Shown piece after piece: positions 1 to 9,278 of a DNA stretch of 15,142 nucleotides. Numbering within the stretch: the stretch's first letter is position 1; the number at the start of each line of letters is the position of its first letter. The stretch is from the NCBI GenBank assembly GCA_012295275.1, contig CM022671.1:10277095-10292236 (forward strand), given 5' to 3'. Both the position numbers and the translations under genes were made by a program. The notes beneath the pieces were generated by a model. That model was not told the origin of the DNA, ran no database searches, and saw only the letters and a list, made by a program, of their open reading frames with translations. The DNA comes from Chrysomallon squamiferum. Lineage: Eukaryota; Mollusca; Gastropoda; Neomphalida; Peltospiridae.

Positions 1-79
1 ACAAAAATATCGTCAAATGTACTTCATTATGCTGAAACAGAATTGAAACCCTTTAAGAAAGTTATTTTACAAATAAGCC

Positions 80-139
<60 letters not shown>
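80..139. repeat. (ATT)n microsatellite
   Basis: About 20 nearly perfect ATT units. Read in any frame it gives runs of Leu/Ile on one strand and Asn on the other, which creates spurious open frames on both strands. Confidence 0.97.
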
Positions 140-170
140 GTGTACATGTTAAAAGAATTAACAACAAGAA

Positions 171-171
<1 letters not shown>

Positions 172-212
<41 letters not shown>

Positions 213-330
213 TAATGACAAAAGAAAACAATAAGGAAAAAAAATAATAATAAACGCCACTAAAAAAAAAAAACCCGGAAAAAAAATAAAAAAAATAAAT
301 GAAAAATAAATAAAAAAATAAAAAACCCAG
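172..330. repeat. poly-A run and A-rich tract
   Basis: A pure run of 38 A (172-209) is followed by about 120 bases of A-rich sequence with AAATAAA-type units. It could be the tail of a plus-strand retroposed element, but no body is recognisable upstream because an (ATT)n tract lies there. The first 79 bases hold nothing identifiable. Confidence 0.9.
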
Positions 331-753
331 ACTGTCTTAAAAAGATAAGATATCGACGAGAATTTTATGTGTTTGAGTGTTTTTAAATATAAATTTCTTC
401 CGTCATCAATGCCTGGTTTCATTTTACTTAAGTTGAACATAGAATGGACTCGTGGCAGGTTGTTTTTATTTTCATTATTAAACATTTCAGATTCACGTCC
501 CTTGTTAGATGTCGCTATTTCTCCAATATGTCAGCCTCCAGCTGAAAATTTTAACGCGTGTAATATAATGTAAATTTCAAATGAACTCTATTAATTTTAT
601 TTAATTTCGGAGTAATTCCGTATTTTGACAGCAAGTCAAGATTTCTAACTTCTAGTGTTTTCGTTGTCAACATAATCGGACATTTCTGTTTACATTAAAA
701 TTGGATTTAAACCGACATTGGCACAGGCTATATTTCTTGGTCAAAAAGTAAAG
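331..753. other. no recognisable gene
   Basis: AT-rich unique-looking sequence. A 68-codon open frame (367-573, +) has no recognisable motif and no supporting splice context, so it is not called. The last part may be intron upstream of the C2-like exon: it contains two possible acceptor AGs, ending at 720 and at 753. Confidence 0.5.
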
Positions 754-859
754 AATACTGATGTATGATCATGATGGAAAGAGCAGTAAAAACATTATTG
801 GAAAGGATACCGAATGGTTTAAGGACATTATCAGCAAAAGTCAAAAGAAAGTAAAAGAG
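754..859 (+). CDS. putative exon, C2-domain (copine-like) fragment
   Basis: Seen: from the ATG at 761 there are 33 open codons, MYDHDGKSSKNIIGKDTEWF and then a Lys/Ser-rich end (SKSQKKVKE). The frame runs directly into GAG|GTTAGT, a plausible splice donor at 860. Upstream, ILMYDHDG reads as a beta strand followed by the D-x-D calcium loop, and NIIG sits where C2 domains carry D-x-IG. Known: in C2 domains, and clearly in copines, this stretch is of the type YDxDxxGxxDxIG and is followed by a short polar linker. Inference: one exon of a plus-strand C2-domain gene, or a relic of one. An in-frame TAA at 749-751 means the exon must start after the AG at 752-753, or else the copy is broken. The D before IIG is replaced by N, which would weaken calcium binding. 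The rest of a C2 domain (about 120 residues) and a vWA/copine domain were not found. Confidence 0.45.
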
Positions 860-1000
860 GTTAGTAGAACCAGTTTTTTTTTGTGTACATAAACAGAATC
901 TATTTCTCGAATCAATTTTTTTTTTATCCAGTTACATGCAGAACTTTCAGTTAAACAAATAAATATATATATAAATGACACACTACTACATTTTGAACCT

Positions 1001-1043
1001 CTAGGTACATGCAGTTTCTGTGTTATTATTATTATTATATTAT

Positions 1044-1087
<44 letters not shown>

Positions 1088-1160
1088 CTAGGTACATGCA
1101 GTTTCTGTGTTATTATTATTATTATTATTATTAGTAGTAGTAGTAGTAGTAGTAGTAGTA
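1001..1160. repeat. 87-bp direct duplication with (TTA)n(GTA)n
   Basis: The unit starting CTAGGTACATGCAGTTTCTG at 1001 recurs exactly at 1088. In both copies it is followed by GTG, a TTA run and then a TAG/GTA run of different length. A related phrase, GTTACATGCAGAACTTTCAG, lies just upstream near 930. Tandem duplication of a compound microsatellite with its flank is the simplest explanation. Confidence 0.9.
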
Positions 1161-1184
1161 TAACGTGATGAATGATATTTGCAG

Positions 1185-1271
1185 ATGAACGTAAGACTTT
1201 ATTTCAAATGGCATGGAAATGGTTTAAAAAGCATTAGTTTAAGTGACGAAGTACAGTCATATATAGTGTGA
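1185..1271 (+). CDS. weak candidate terminal exon
   Basis: An acceptor-like GATATTTGCAG ends at 1184. A 28-codon open frame (MNVRLYFKWHGNGLKSISLS, then eight more residues) follows and stops with TGA at 1269-1271. The frame is compatible with the phase-0 donor at 860. No family is recognised in the peptide, and no polyadenylation signal clearly pairs with it. Chance is a realistic alternative at this length. Confidence 0.2.
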   Translation: MNVRLYFKWHGNGLKSISLSDEVQSYIV

Positions 1272-1579
1272 TAATCTAATCGTATATTAGAAATCATCAG
1301 TTACAGAAGAAACGGCATCCATTTTTGTTCCTGAAATGATCCAGTTATATAAATTATTATGTACTGTAACACAAACTACAATTTTACTTTTTGGAAAAGT
1401 ATTCTGTCATATTGTTTAAGTCATCTCACAAAGACACACTTGATAAAGTACTTATATAGCATCCTTCCATCCATCCATGAATCCAGTAAACTTGAAATAA
1501 CTGTATCAAAACATAATATATGTTGATAAAAGGGCCTGATTTTTGGAGAAAAATGTAGATAATATTATATGTGTTACAG

Positions 1580-1601
1580 AAGAAAACCCAAGAAAAACCA
1601 A
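1580..1601 (+). CDS. candidate 22-nt micro-exon
   Basis: TATATGTGTTACAG is followed by 22 bases encoding KKTQEKP plus one base, then by the near-perfect donor A|GTAAGA. Lysine-rich peptides follow the second C2 domain in copines, so it could continue the gene suggested at 754-859. A segment this short is easily matched by chance. Confidence 0.2.
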
Positions 1602-2335
1602 GTAAGATGTTACTTTGTATTCAGATTATGCAGTTTCCTCAGTTTTTAGTGAAGATTTGTTTTAAGTGTGTAAGTTGAATCAAGATGTCAATGACCCAGT
1701 TAATTAACTGTATCATAGATTATTATGTTGTCTTGGATGAACTCTTTCTATAGCTTATTCTCCAGAACATCTTTCTTCAATCTCCCAGTGTTTACAAGAA
1801 CGTTTTCTTAATGTCTCAGTTTAGAGAACTCGGCTGTAAAATTGTCTACATCCTGCTTTGATTTAACTTCCATTTTTGTGAAATCTTGGTGCTTGTTGGT
1901 CAGAGGCACAGTGAAAAGTATGTGTTTTGGCAGGCAGCTAGATCAGTGTCTCTCCAGTGGGATGTAAAGTAATGCTGACAGATGAGACATTAGCTCTTTG
2001 CTTATGGGAATCCTCAGTACAGGCATTGCAGGTTAAATCTGTTCTCCCATTCTGGCATTCTTGTAACATAGCATGGCAGTGTACGAACTACTATTACTGT
2101 CCAGGGGGTGTCTTCCCATCTGGTAGAATTCCCTGTTCATATAATTCCCATTTCATAGAAAAAACTCATCTACTGCAATACCTGATTACCTCTGTATATA
2201 ATGAACTTGGCCTGTACATACATCTGGTTTCTTTCTAACATTCAGAGGCGGAGTGCATTGTTCCTAAATCAGTTATGTAACATCAAAGGAAAGCAGAATA
2301 AGCATTCACTTTTGTTGTAGATTTTTACCTTTTTC
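1602..2335. other. GC-richer unique patch, function unknown
   Basis: The stretch from about 1730 to 2260 has visibly more C and G than its surroundings. It holds a 93-codon open frame on the plus strand (1957-2238, rich in Cys and Tyr). A 43-codon frame lies on the minus strand between about 2068 and 1940. Neither matches a family I know, and neither has a clear splice or start context. An old transposon fragment or 3' untranslated sequence are the likelier explanations. Confidence 0.4.
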
Positions 2336-2398
2336 ATTATTATTAGAATATTATTACAGTTATTGTTGCTGTTGTTGTTATTATTGTTATCCATATTC

Positions 2399-2448
<50 letters not shown>

Positions 2449-2449
2449 T
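2336..2449. repeat. (TTA)n microsatellite, imperfect start
   Basis: Interrupted TTA/TTG units lead into about 17 clean TTA units (2399-2449). Its complement yields a poly-Asn false open frame. Confidence 0.95.
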
Positions 2450-3061
2450 AATCTGGTCATTTCTAATTCATAAATGTTTCCTGTCCGTTACAAAACAACC
2501 GACCAATAATAAACAATTTTACATCAATTTCATCTATCTATTAAAAAAAAAAAAAAGCGGCACAATGTTTTTTTTGTTAATTCTCATGGCTTGCTTCTGT
2601 AAAAGAAAACGACAAAAATATTATAAATATATAATTTTATTCAGCAATATAATTTAAGAAAAACATATTTTACATTCGAGTAATTCATTTATATTCAGGA
2701 AATAGAATATGTGACCGTTACCTTTTTCATTAACTGTTCGAATTAAACCATATTCAGCTTAAACATGTTCAAGACATATGTTACTCAGCATATTTACGTT
2801 ATGCACACATACATATTCACATTGTGCACATATTATACAATATATGTGACATAGTATATTAATAGTATGTACACTAAAGATATTATGACCTGCAAATACT
2901 TTGGCTATGACTGAAAAAGTTTATACGAAGGACCAAATCATTGGGAATACTTTGAGATGAATACCTTCTTTTTTAATTATTTACATCCACTACATTCAAT
3001 ACATAGATTATTTCGATATTTTTTATATTTGCATACTTTATGCGATAAGCGATATCCAGAC
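2450..3061. other. no gene seen
   Basis: AT-rich sequence with short A runs and CATATTCACAT/TGTGCACATAT-type alternations around 2800-2870. No coding-like stretch or recognisable repeat family was found before the transposon remnant. Confidence 0.5.
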
Positions 3062-3063
3062 TA

Positions 3064-3716
3064 TAATAATACCTCAAATTAAAGATGTAGTTGGTTCCAA
3101 ATTAAGTGAGGTATAGTTAAGTGAGAGACTAATTTACATAGAATTAAGGTTAAAAGCAGTGGTTACTTTCTCGCTGATGAAATTTCACATAAAAAAGGTA
3201 AAATTAGGAGAAATAAAATGGCAGTTTAGACATAACTGATTTAATAGATTGTAGATATTAAGTAAACAGTAAATCATTTACAAATCAATTTATACAAATA
3301 CATTAGGAAATAATTATATGCCGCTGATTGTGGGTTCATTTTTGTTTCATTTAAGATAATGTATATTGTTTTTAAAGTTATTGTTTTCACGTTGCTTTTT
3401 ATCATCAGCATTTGCCAGTATGCTGTTATTCGTTTTGACATATTGGAAGGGTAAATTACAAACGAGTTCAAGTGTAAATCGAAGCAGAAGAGAAAAGTGA
3501 ATCAGAATTTCAGATGCGCATATGACCTGTCATCTGATCAACACAGCTGACAGAAGCTCGTGAATGAATGAAAAACAAAAGAAAACGGACTTAAAAACAT
3601 GCATTGTATCCATTTGTATCATTTATTTCGAGCAATTAACTATTAAATTTCTATTTATATAATTTGTAAAGAAAAAAGATCGTTAAAGCAGGATATCGTT
3701 AAGCGAGATATTACTG
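3064..3716. mobile_element. pogo/Tigger-like non-autonomous DNA transposon (MITE) remnant
   Basis: Seen: the left end (TAATAATACCTC AAATTAAAGA, 3064-3085) matches the reverse complement of the right end (CAGTAATATCTC GCTTAACGA, 3716-3696) over about 21 positions, with several transitions and one gap. Both ends are bordered by TA (3062-3063 and 3717-3718). Inside each end lies another shared phrase: GTTAAGTGAGAGAC near 3117, and GTTAAGCGAGATATTAC near 3698. Known: pogo/Tigger elements of the Tc1/mariner superfamily start CAGTA, duplicate TA, and have sub-terminal GTTATAACGAG-like repeats. Inference: an old deletion derivative. The 65-codon minus-strand open frame inside shows no DDE transposase signature, so it is non-autonomous. 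Confidence 0.55.
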
Positions 3717-4472
3717 TATTTACACAATAATAATCGCTTTCCAAATAATCTGGAACAGTTCATTATAATGACTGAGGTAAAACCAAGCATGTAAATAAGA
3801 CCATTGAACCACATTTAGCCTTTCAACGAAATGGGAATTCTACCAGAAGGGAGTAAGCTGTGTAGACAATAAAGACAACAGATACTAACAGAAAAAAGAA
3901 AAAAGAACACTAAAAAACACACTCCTCCACCAGAAAAAAGAAAGGAAAAGCCTGAATTCCATACTATTATCAGCTGTGTGTAAACAAAAAAACAACAATC
4001 AAATACTAAAACACAAACAAACAAACAAATAAACAAAAATAAAACCCCAAAATGTAACAAAAAGCTTGAATCAGATACTGTAATCCAGTGTGGACTATAA
4101 AAAATAACAATTATATACTGAAAAAAACAACAAAGAAAAACAACCACCTGAATCAGATACTATTATCCACTGTTTAGGCAATAAGAAACAACAGTAAGAT
4201 ACTAAAATAAATAAATAAAAATAAGAAAAAAAAAAAAAAAACAGAATGAAAAAATGAATAAAAAGCAAATGCCAAAAGACTATATCAGATACTATTATTA
4301 TGATATCTTGACAATAACACAAAAACAAAACCAAACAAAATAAATATATAAAAATGAAACACAAAAAAAACACCAAAACACACTGGCCTGAATCAGATAC
4401 TGTAATCCAATAAAGAAAAAAGTAAGTGAGATCTTTTTATCCAGTATTTAGATATTACAACAAAAGAATGTG

Positions 4473-4828
4473 AATCAGATACTGTCAGTGTGTTGGATAC
4501 ACTGTGAAACTAACATGAATCACTCACTGTTATAGTGTTTGTAGATAGTCTAACAAAGTAGGTGAAAGTTACATAAATCAGATACTGTGTCAGTGTGTTG
4601 GATACAGTGTGAAACTAACATGAATCACTCACTGTTATAGTGTTTGTAGATAGTCTAACAAAGTAGGTAAAAGTTACATAAATCAGATACTGTGTCAGTG
4701 TGTTGGATACACTGTGAAACTAACATAAATCAGATACTGTGTCAGTGTGTTAGATACACTGTGAAACTAACATGAATCACTCACCTCTATAGTGTTTGTA
4801 GATAGTCTAACAAAGTAGCTGAAAGTTA
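4473..4828. repeat. 105-bp tandem repeat, best-preserved block of the array
   Basis: Near-identical units start at 4473, 4576 and 4681, with a partial unit at 4728. Each unit holds the AATCAGATACTG core, GTCAGTGTGTTGGATACACT, GTGAAACTAACAT, a second half AATCACTCACTGTTATAGTG, and TTTGTAGATAGTCTAACAAA. The first unit lacks two bases. The 47-base step shows that a half-unit can also be duplicated, because the two halves start with related AATCAGATAC/AATCACTCAC phrases. Confidence 0.92.
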
Positions 4829-5380
4829 TTGAATATATAAATAATATTTACATACGTATTAGTTTCTGCCTCATTTTCATACTTATACACAACTGTACAT
4901 AAATCAGATACTGCTACTAACTAAACAACCCCATCATTGTTATCCAGTGTATAGATATTCCAAGAAAAGAACCAAAATTGCATACAGTGTGTGGCTACTG
5001 ATACCAAGTGGGCAGATAATGCAGCAAAGAAACAGTTAGTTTTTGAGTTCATACACAACCCAACAAATACACCCTGATACTATTAACATCTAGTTACATC
5101 ATAAGACATTCAAGATGAGTCATTTAATTAAAAACCTATTTATTATAATGTTTGATTTTTCTACATGTACAAAAGAATTAAGAAAAAATTAAATGAGTTA
5201 CGCATTTTTATTTCATTAATAGTTATTACATATATTTCATCTGACAATATAACTGGCTCTAGCTTATAGATAATTTAATAAAACGCAAAGCACATACTGA
5301 TATCCAGTCTGTAAATAACTGATAAAAGAATCTGAATGATATAATGTTATCACATATGTAGGTATAATCAAACAATCAAA
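4829..5380. other. gap in the array, no gene
   Basis: AT-rich sequence with only one core copy (4902). No coding-like frame, RNA or other repeat is seen. Confidence 0.5.
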
Positions 5381-6367
5381 ATAAATCAGATACTACTATG
5401 AAGTATAAAGCATTTTATAAAATAAACCAAATCATACACTGTTACCCATAATGCAGAACCAAAAAAAAAAAAAAAATAATAATAATTCCTAAATGAGATA
5501 ATTATCTAGTGTGTAGGTACAGCTACAAGAGAACCTGAATCAGATACTGTAATCCAGTGAGTTGACAATAAAACAAAGAAACAGCAAACAAACAAATAAA
5601 AAAAAAATTAAACAAACAAACAAATAAAACAAACACAAATCACATACTATTATCCAATATATAGGCAATAAAGAAACAATAATCAGATACTAAAAGCAAG
5701 CCAAAAAAAAAATAAATAATAATAATAATAATAAAATCAAAACAAAAAAAACCTAGGAAAAAAACAACAAAATAAAAAAATCAAATAAAAAGACATATTA
5801 TAAAAAAAAAGATCCAAATATCACAAAATAACAACAATCAGATACTAAAAGCAAATGAACCCCAAAAAAAAAAAAAAAAAAAAAAAAACACAGAAAAAAC
5901 AAGAATAGAATAAAATAAAAAAATAAAGAAAATTGTAAACCCTCCAAACGAGTTGAATGCTGTAATCCAGTGTGTAGACAAATTAAATAAAAAAATAAAA
6001 TAAAATAATAAAAGCAAACCCATAACACCTAACAAACTGCCTTAATCAGATACTAAAGGGGGAGGGGGAAATAATTTTAAAAATTATAAAAGCAAACCAT
6101 CCCCCGGAAAAATAACAAACAGCTGGAATCACCTAATGTTATCAATGTATCAGATATAAAAAGGGAAAATAAAAAAAAGAAAAAAGAAAGAAAAAAACTA
6201 AATATATAACAAAAAGCCTGAATCAGATACTGTAATCCAGTGTGTAGATAATCCCAGCAAAAAACCAAGATAAGATTCTGTTAACTAGCTGAAGATAATA
6301 AGACAATTAGTCTGAATCAGATACTATTACAGTTTGTGTTGACAAAACAAAACAATTACATAATAAA

Positions 6368-6568
6368 TCACATAATAATATCAAGAGTATGGAATGTACA
6401 ATCTAAATTAGGTATTGCTATGTAGAAAAAAGCATGCAAGACTGAGTCCACTTCACTACATGCAACACATAACAGAGAGGGTACAATCTTCCAGTCATAC
6501 TGGTTTCTTCTCACTGCAATTGTATAATGAATTGATTTAAAAATTATATATAAAATCAGTGTTTTCAA
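6368..6568 (-). pseudogene. LINE ORF2 zinc-finger (zf-RVT) fragment
   Basis: A 66-codon open frame contains AVRRNQYDWKIVPSLLCVAC followed by SEVDSVLHAFFY. Known: the C-terminal zinc-binding region after the reverse transcriptase of many non-LTR retrotransposons reads like W-x-I-V-x-S-P-x-C-x2-C-x7-H-A-F-x2-C-P. Seen: C-x2-C-x7-H is intact, but the last Cys is Ile. No reverse transcriptase or endonuclease sequence is recognisable on either side, so this is a short relic. The family differs from the LINE at 9279-10077 because the flanking phrases differ. Confidence 0.5.
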
Positions 6569-7155
6569 TATATCCAGAATTTAAAAGATAATTTTGACAC
6601 AGTTCTTAGAAAACTTTGTGTCAATTATTTTTACATGAACACAATTTCTTGACTGAATATTACTACAACACTAGCTATTTCCTATGTTACCTTTGTTTAA
6701 ACAATTTAATTAATGTTCCAGATATTTAACATTATGAATGACAGACTTAAAAGAGAGGATTAACTAAAGATGTTGCAGATATAAAATGCATTGTAAACAC
6801 AATTTATTTGTATTGAATAGTTTTCTTTTTGTGCCCAGTAATCGGTTTTCAATTACTTTCTGGTGATGTATTTTCTCTTGTGATGTCGTGCTTTTCTCTG
6901 TTGGAGGGCTGTTTTCCACTACTAATTTTCCTCTCTAGGAATGACTTTTTTTCCAGTAATAGTTTGTCCGTTCTCTTTTTGGCATGCTTTTTTCCGATAC
7001 TTGTTGTTCTGTTTTTTTCTTTAATGTCTTTTCCCTGATACTTGTATTGCTGTGACACTTATTTCCATTGATTGGTTTACTGCGGTGTTTCTTGCGTGTG
7101 GTTTACCTCAGAGGTTGGCTGCTCTGTTCCTGACTTGTGTTTTCACTGGCAGCTA
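6569..7155. other. no gene; T-rich low-complexity stretch
   Basis: From about 6800 the plus strand becomes T-rich with repeated TTTTCTCTTG/GTTTTTTTCT phrases. Overlapping open frames on both strands (6829-7058) are low in complexity and have no motif. The sequence grades into the 39-bp minisatellite downstream, so it may be its decayed older part. Confidence 0.45.
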
Positions 7156-7311
7156 TTCCTGGTATGTGTGTTCTCTTATGGGTATAGTGTTGTATTCCTG
7201 GTATGGGTGTTCTCTTATGGGTATAGTGTTGTATTCCTGGTATATGTGTTCTCTTATAGGTATAGTGTTGTGTTCCTGGTATCTGTATTGAATGGTGGTT
7301 GTAGTGTTGTG
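7156..7311. repeat. 39-bp minisatellite, four units
   Basis: Units beginning TTCCTGGTAT start at 7156, 7195, 7234 and 7273. The first three differ at only a few positions, and the fourth is degraded. Because 39 is divisible by 3, the plus frames translate to a 13-residue repeat (SWYVCSLMGIVLY type). That should not be taken for a repetitive protein, since no start, splice or flanking coding context is present. Confidence 0.93.
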
Positions 7312-7889
7312 GTCCTAACTGTTCTGAGTAGTGACTGTTGTGTTACCTTCTTCTGAGTAGTGTTGTGTTGCTCTCGTGTACTGAGTGGAGCCTGCACTGC
7401 GTAATCTTGACATGTGGTGGCTGTTTCCCAAAGATAAATGAAAATAAATAAATAAATAAAGAAAACAACTTCAAGTTCAGTAATAATGTTGGAATACACT
7501 GACGTTAATAAACCTTAATAAAAGTATTCATTACTATAATATACCCCCACCGTAACACTTCTGTACAGCTACCATCTACAGTGACTGACTACATAAACTA
7601 ACATTAATTGTGTTAAGTGAAAATTGTTCAAGTCAGAGGTAACCATTTAAAAGAAAAAGTACTTGCAGTAAACATCAGTTTTGAGCATAGGCCCATTTAA
7701 TCCAATGGAAAAACCATTCCTGGTAAGATGTAGTCCAACACTTCTTCTCTTGGATACTAATTATAACTGAAGAGAGAGACACAGAGAAAAAACAAAGAGA
7801 GAAATAAAAAAATATAATAAAAAATAAAAGTTAAACAAATATATGTAAGAAAAAGAAATAAAACATTTATTATATACACTCATTAAAAA
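7312..7889. other. no gene; includes short (AAAT)n tract
   Basis: TTGTG-rich sequence continues to about 7400, followed by an (AAATA)n stretch at 7438-7461 and unique AT-rich DNA. A-rich purine runs lie at 7768-7860. Nothing codes here that I can support. Confidence 0.5.
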
Positions 7890-8096
7890 TACTACTAATA
7901 CTACTCCTACAACTACTACTACTACTACTAATGATAATAATAATGATGATGATGATGACAATGACAATTAATAATATTAATAATACTTCTATTACTAGCT
8001 CTATTTTTGTTATTTCTTTTGTTGATGTTCCTTTTGTTCTTTTTATTATCATTATCACCATGTAGTAGTTGCAGTAGTAGTAGTAGTAGTAGTAGT
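7890..8096. repeat. compound trinucleotide microsatellites (CTA, GAT, TAG)
   Basis: CTA units (7890-7929) pass into AATAATAATGATGATGATGA (about 7931-7958). After a gap comes a (TAG)n/(AGT)n run at 8063-8096. Minus-strand poly-Ser/Val/Ile open frames come from these tracts. Confidence 0.93.
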
Positions 8097-8356
8097 TCTG
8101 ATAATAATTACAACGATGTTGAAAATGACAAGTAAATGAATAAATCTTACAGTGTTGGACTTGAGCCAGTAGACAAGTTTATGCTCACTGGGAGAGTGGT
8201 GGTAGAAAATCCACTGGAATAACTTAACCTGGACAGTGGGGTGATTTTCTTCTCATGTTTGTGTCACACACCACACAGTTCAGATCCCCCATAGCTAATC
8301 CAGTAAAAATATTCAACTTGAGAAATTATGTACCTGATGTTCAGCATAAAAATATG

Positions 8357-8500
8357 ACATAAAGTAATAAAAATCAACTTATGGGGTGAGGTTATTTCAA
8401 GGGATGAGGAGAGGATATTACATAAGGAACAACTAGTTAATGTATTAAGTGATCAGTTTTATTCTGTCAAGGTGAGAAATCCTCCAGCAAGGCTAGCTGA
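8357..8500 (+). CDS. coding-like open stretch, possible exon, unrecognised
   Basis: An open frame runs from after a TGA near 8354 to a TAA near 8500. It reads INLWGEVISRDEERILHKEQ and continues LVNVLSDQFYSVKV. The composition is protein-like (charged and hydrophobic residues mixed) in otherwise AT-rich noise. The best exon model starts after TTATTTCAAG (acceptor AG at 8400-8401) and ends at 8471 with GTCAAG|GTGAGA, a strong donor. No family is recognised. It could be a fragment of a retroelement polyprotein instead of a host exon. A second short open run (SVGLEPVDKFMLTGRVVVEN) lies at about 8148-8219 in another frame. Confidence 0.28.
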
Positions 8501-8925
8501 TCTTCCTCTATAACTGAAGTTTTTTTTATGGAACATAGTGATAATTTATGACAAAACAGTGGATGGTTCACTCATTAAAAATGTGCACTGGGTAAAAGGC
8601 CCCATTACAAGAGACTACACTGTTTTAATATCACAAATATACAAATTTGATTCCTCTGTGCATAAATTATATTTTACAAATATTACAACAAGGGTCTTTA
8701 AGTTTATTATAAATACATCTCAAATTAAAATCACTTAATAAAAAAATAAAATTAAGAAAAGATTAAAAATATATTACTAAATGTTTCTTATACTCTTGCA
8801 AAAAATACAGCAGTTAAATATTTTAATCATTTGTTTCAAACATTAATAGCTAAATAAGTAACACGTTTTGGAAATATACAAGGTGTCTGCATTAAACCTT
8901 AAATAAAAAGATAAAATAAATAAAA

Positions 8926-8956
<31 letters not shown>

Positions 8957-9278
8957 TTAAGAAAGATGCACACACACTCATTTATATATTTTTTATTTCA
9001 CCACAGAATATACAGTATAAAATGCAGTGCAACTAAAACATGCTAACATAACAAAATAAAGTGGTAAATTAAGGTTTTGAAATACACAAGTCTCCAAATT
9101 AATTGTAAAAAGAAAAATTATTGTGAATATGTTCTATACATTCATAGTAGTAAACATTTGTTATATAAATACAAAGTATATTTTATGATAACAAACATAC
9201 AAGAGTACATAATGTTAAAATAAAATAGAGAAATAAATAAAATCTTTGAATATTTTTGCATATTCTATGCTTAAGTAG
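8501..9278. other. AT-rich stretch, probable LINE 3' untranslated region in part
   Basis: No convincing gene. A 66-codon plus-strand frame (8538-8738) has no motif. The part next to 9279 would be the 3' untranslated region of the minus-strand LINE. Its end is not defined: no clean poly-T on the plus strand marks a tail. Confidence 0.4.
8926..8956. repeat. (TA)n(CA)n compound microsatellite
   Basis: About eight TA units run directly into seven CA units. A further CACACACAC lies at about 8969-8978. Confidence 0.95.

Larger units (their letters stand above)
3830..6340. repeat. long degenerate array with AATCAGATAC core
   Basis: The exact 10-mer AATCAGATAC occurs 15 times on the plus strand here, starting at 4069, 4151, 4391, 4473, 4576, 4681, 4728, 4902, 5384, 5538, 5681, 5836, 6044, 6221 and 6315. 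A one-base variant lies near 4283. It is often followed by TGTAATCCAGTGTGTAGA and then an AATAAA-rich spacer with AACAA runs. Core spacing is irregular, roughly 47-480 bases. Always the same orientation: this is a decayed tandem satellite or minisatellite rather than dispersed insertions. Minus-strand open frames here repeat phrases such as HTGLQYLIQ and are only translations of the repeat. Confidence 0.8.

Noticed and set aside
27-485. 152-codon minus-strand open frame
   Set aside because: It is the translation of poly-A, A-rich and (ATT)n tracts (poly-Phe, poly-Asn); no complex sequence or motif.
1295-1345. Exon candidate after CATCAGTTACAG (KKRHPFLFLK)
   Set aside because: Stops after ten codons with no donor; the peptide is not recognisable.
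3815-4376. Minus-strand hydrophobic open frames resembling membrane proteins
   Set aside because: Phe/Leu/Cys-rich because the array spacers are A-rich on the plus strand; the recurring phrases track the repeat units.
4473-4828. CRISPR array
   Set aside because: Units are contiguous 105-bp tandem copies without unique spacers, in an animal-type genome.
7052-7356. Plus-strand open frames with a 13-residue repeat
   Set aside because: Direct products of the 39-bp minisatellite; no splice or start context.
8233-8290. tRNA-like A box (TGGACAGTGG) and B box (AGTTCAGATCC) about 45 bases apart, possible SINE head
   Set aside because: Spacing fits, but both boxes deviate from consensus and no cloverleaf stems, tail or second copy could be seen.
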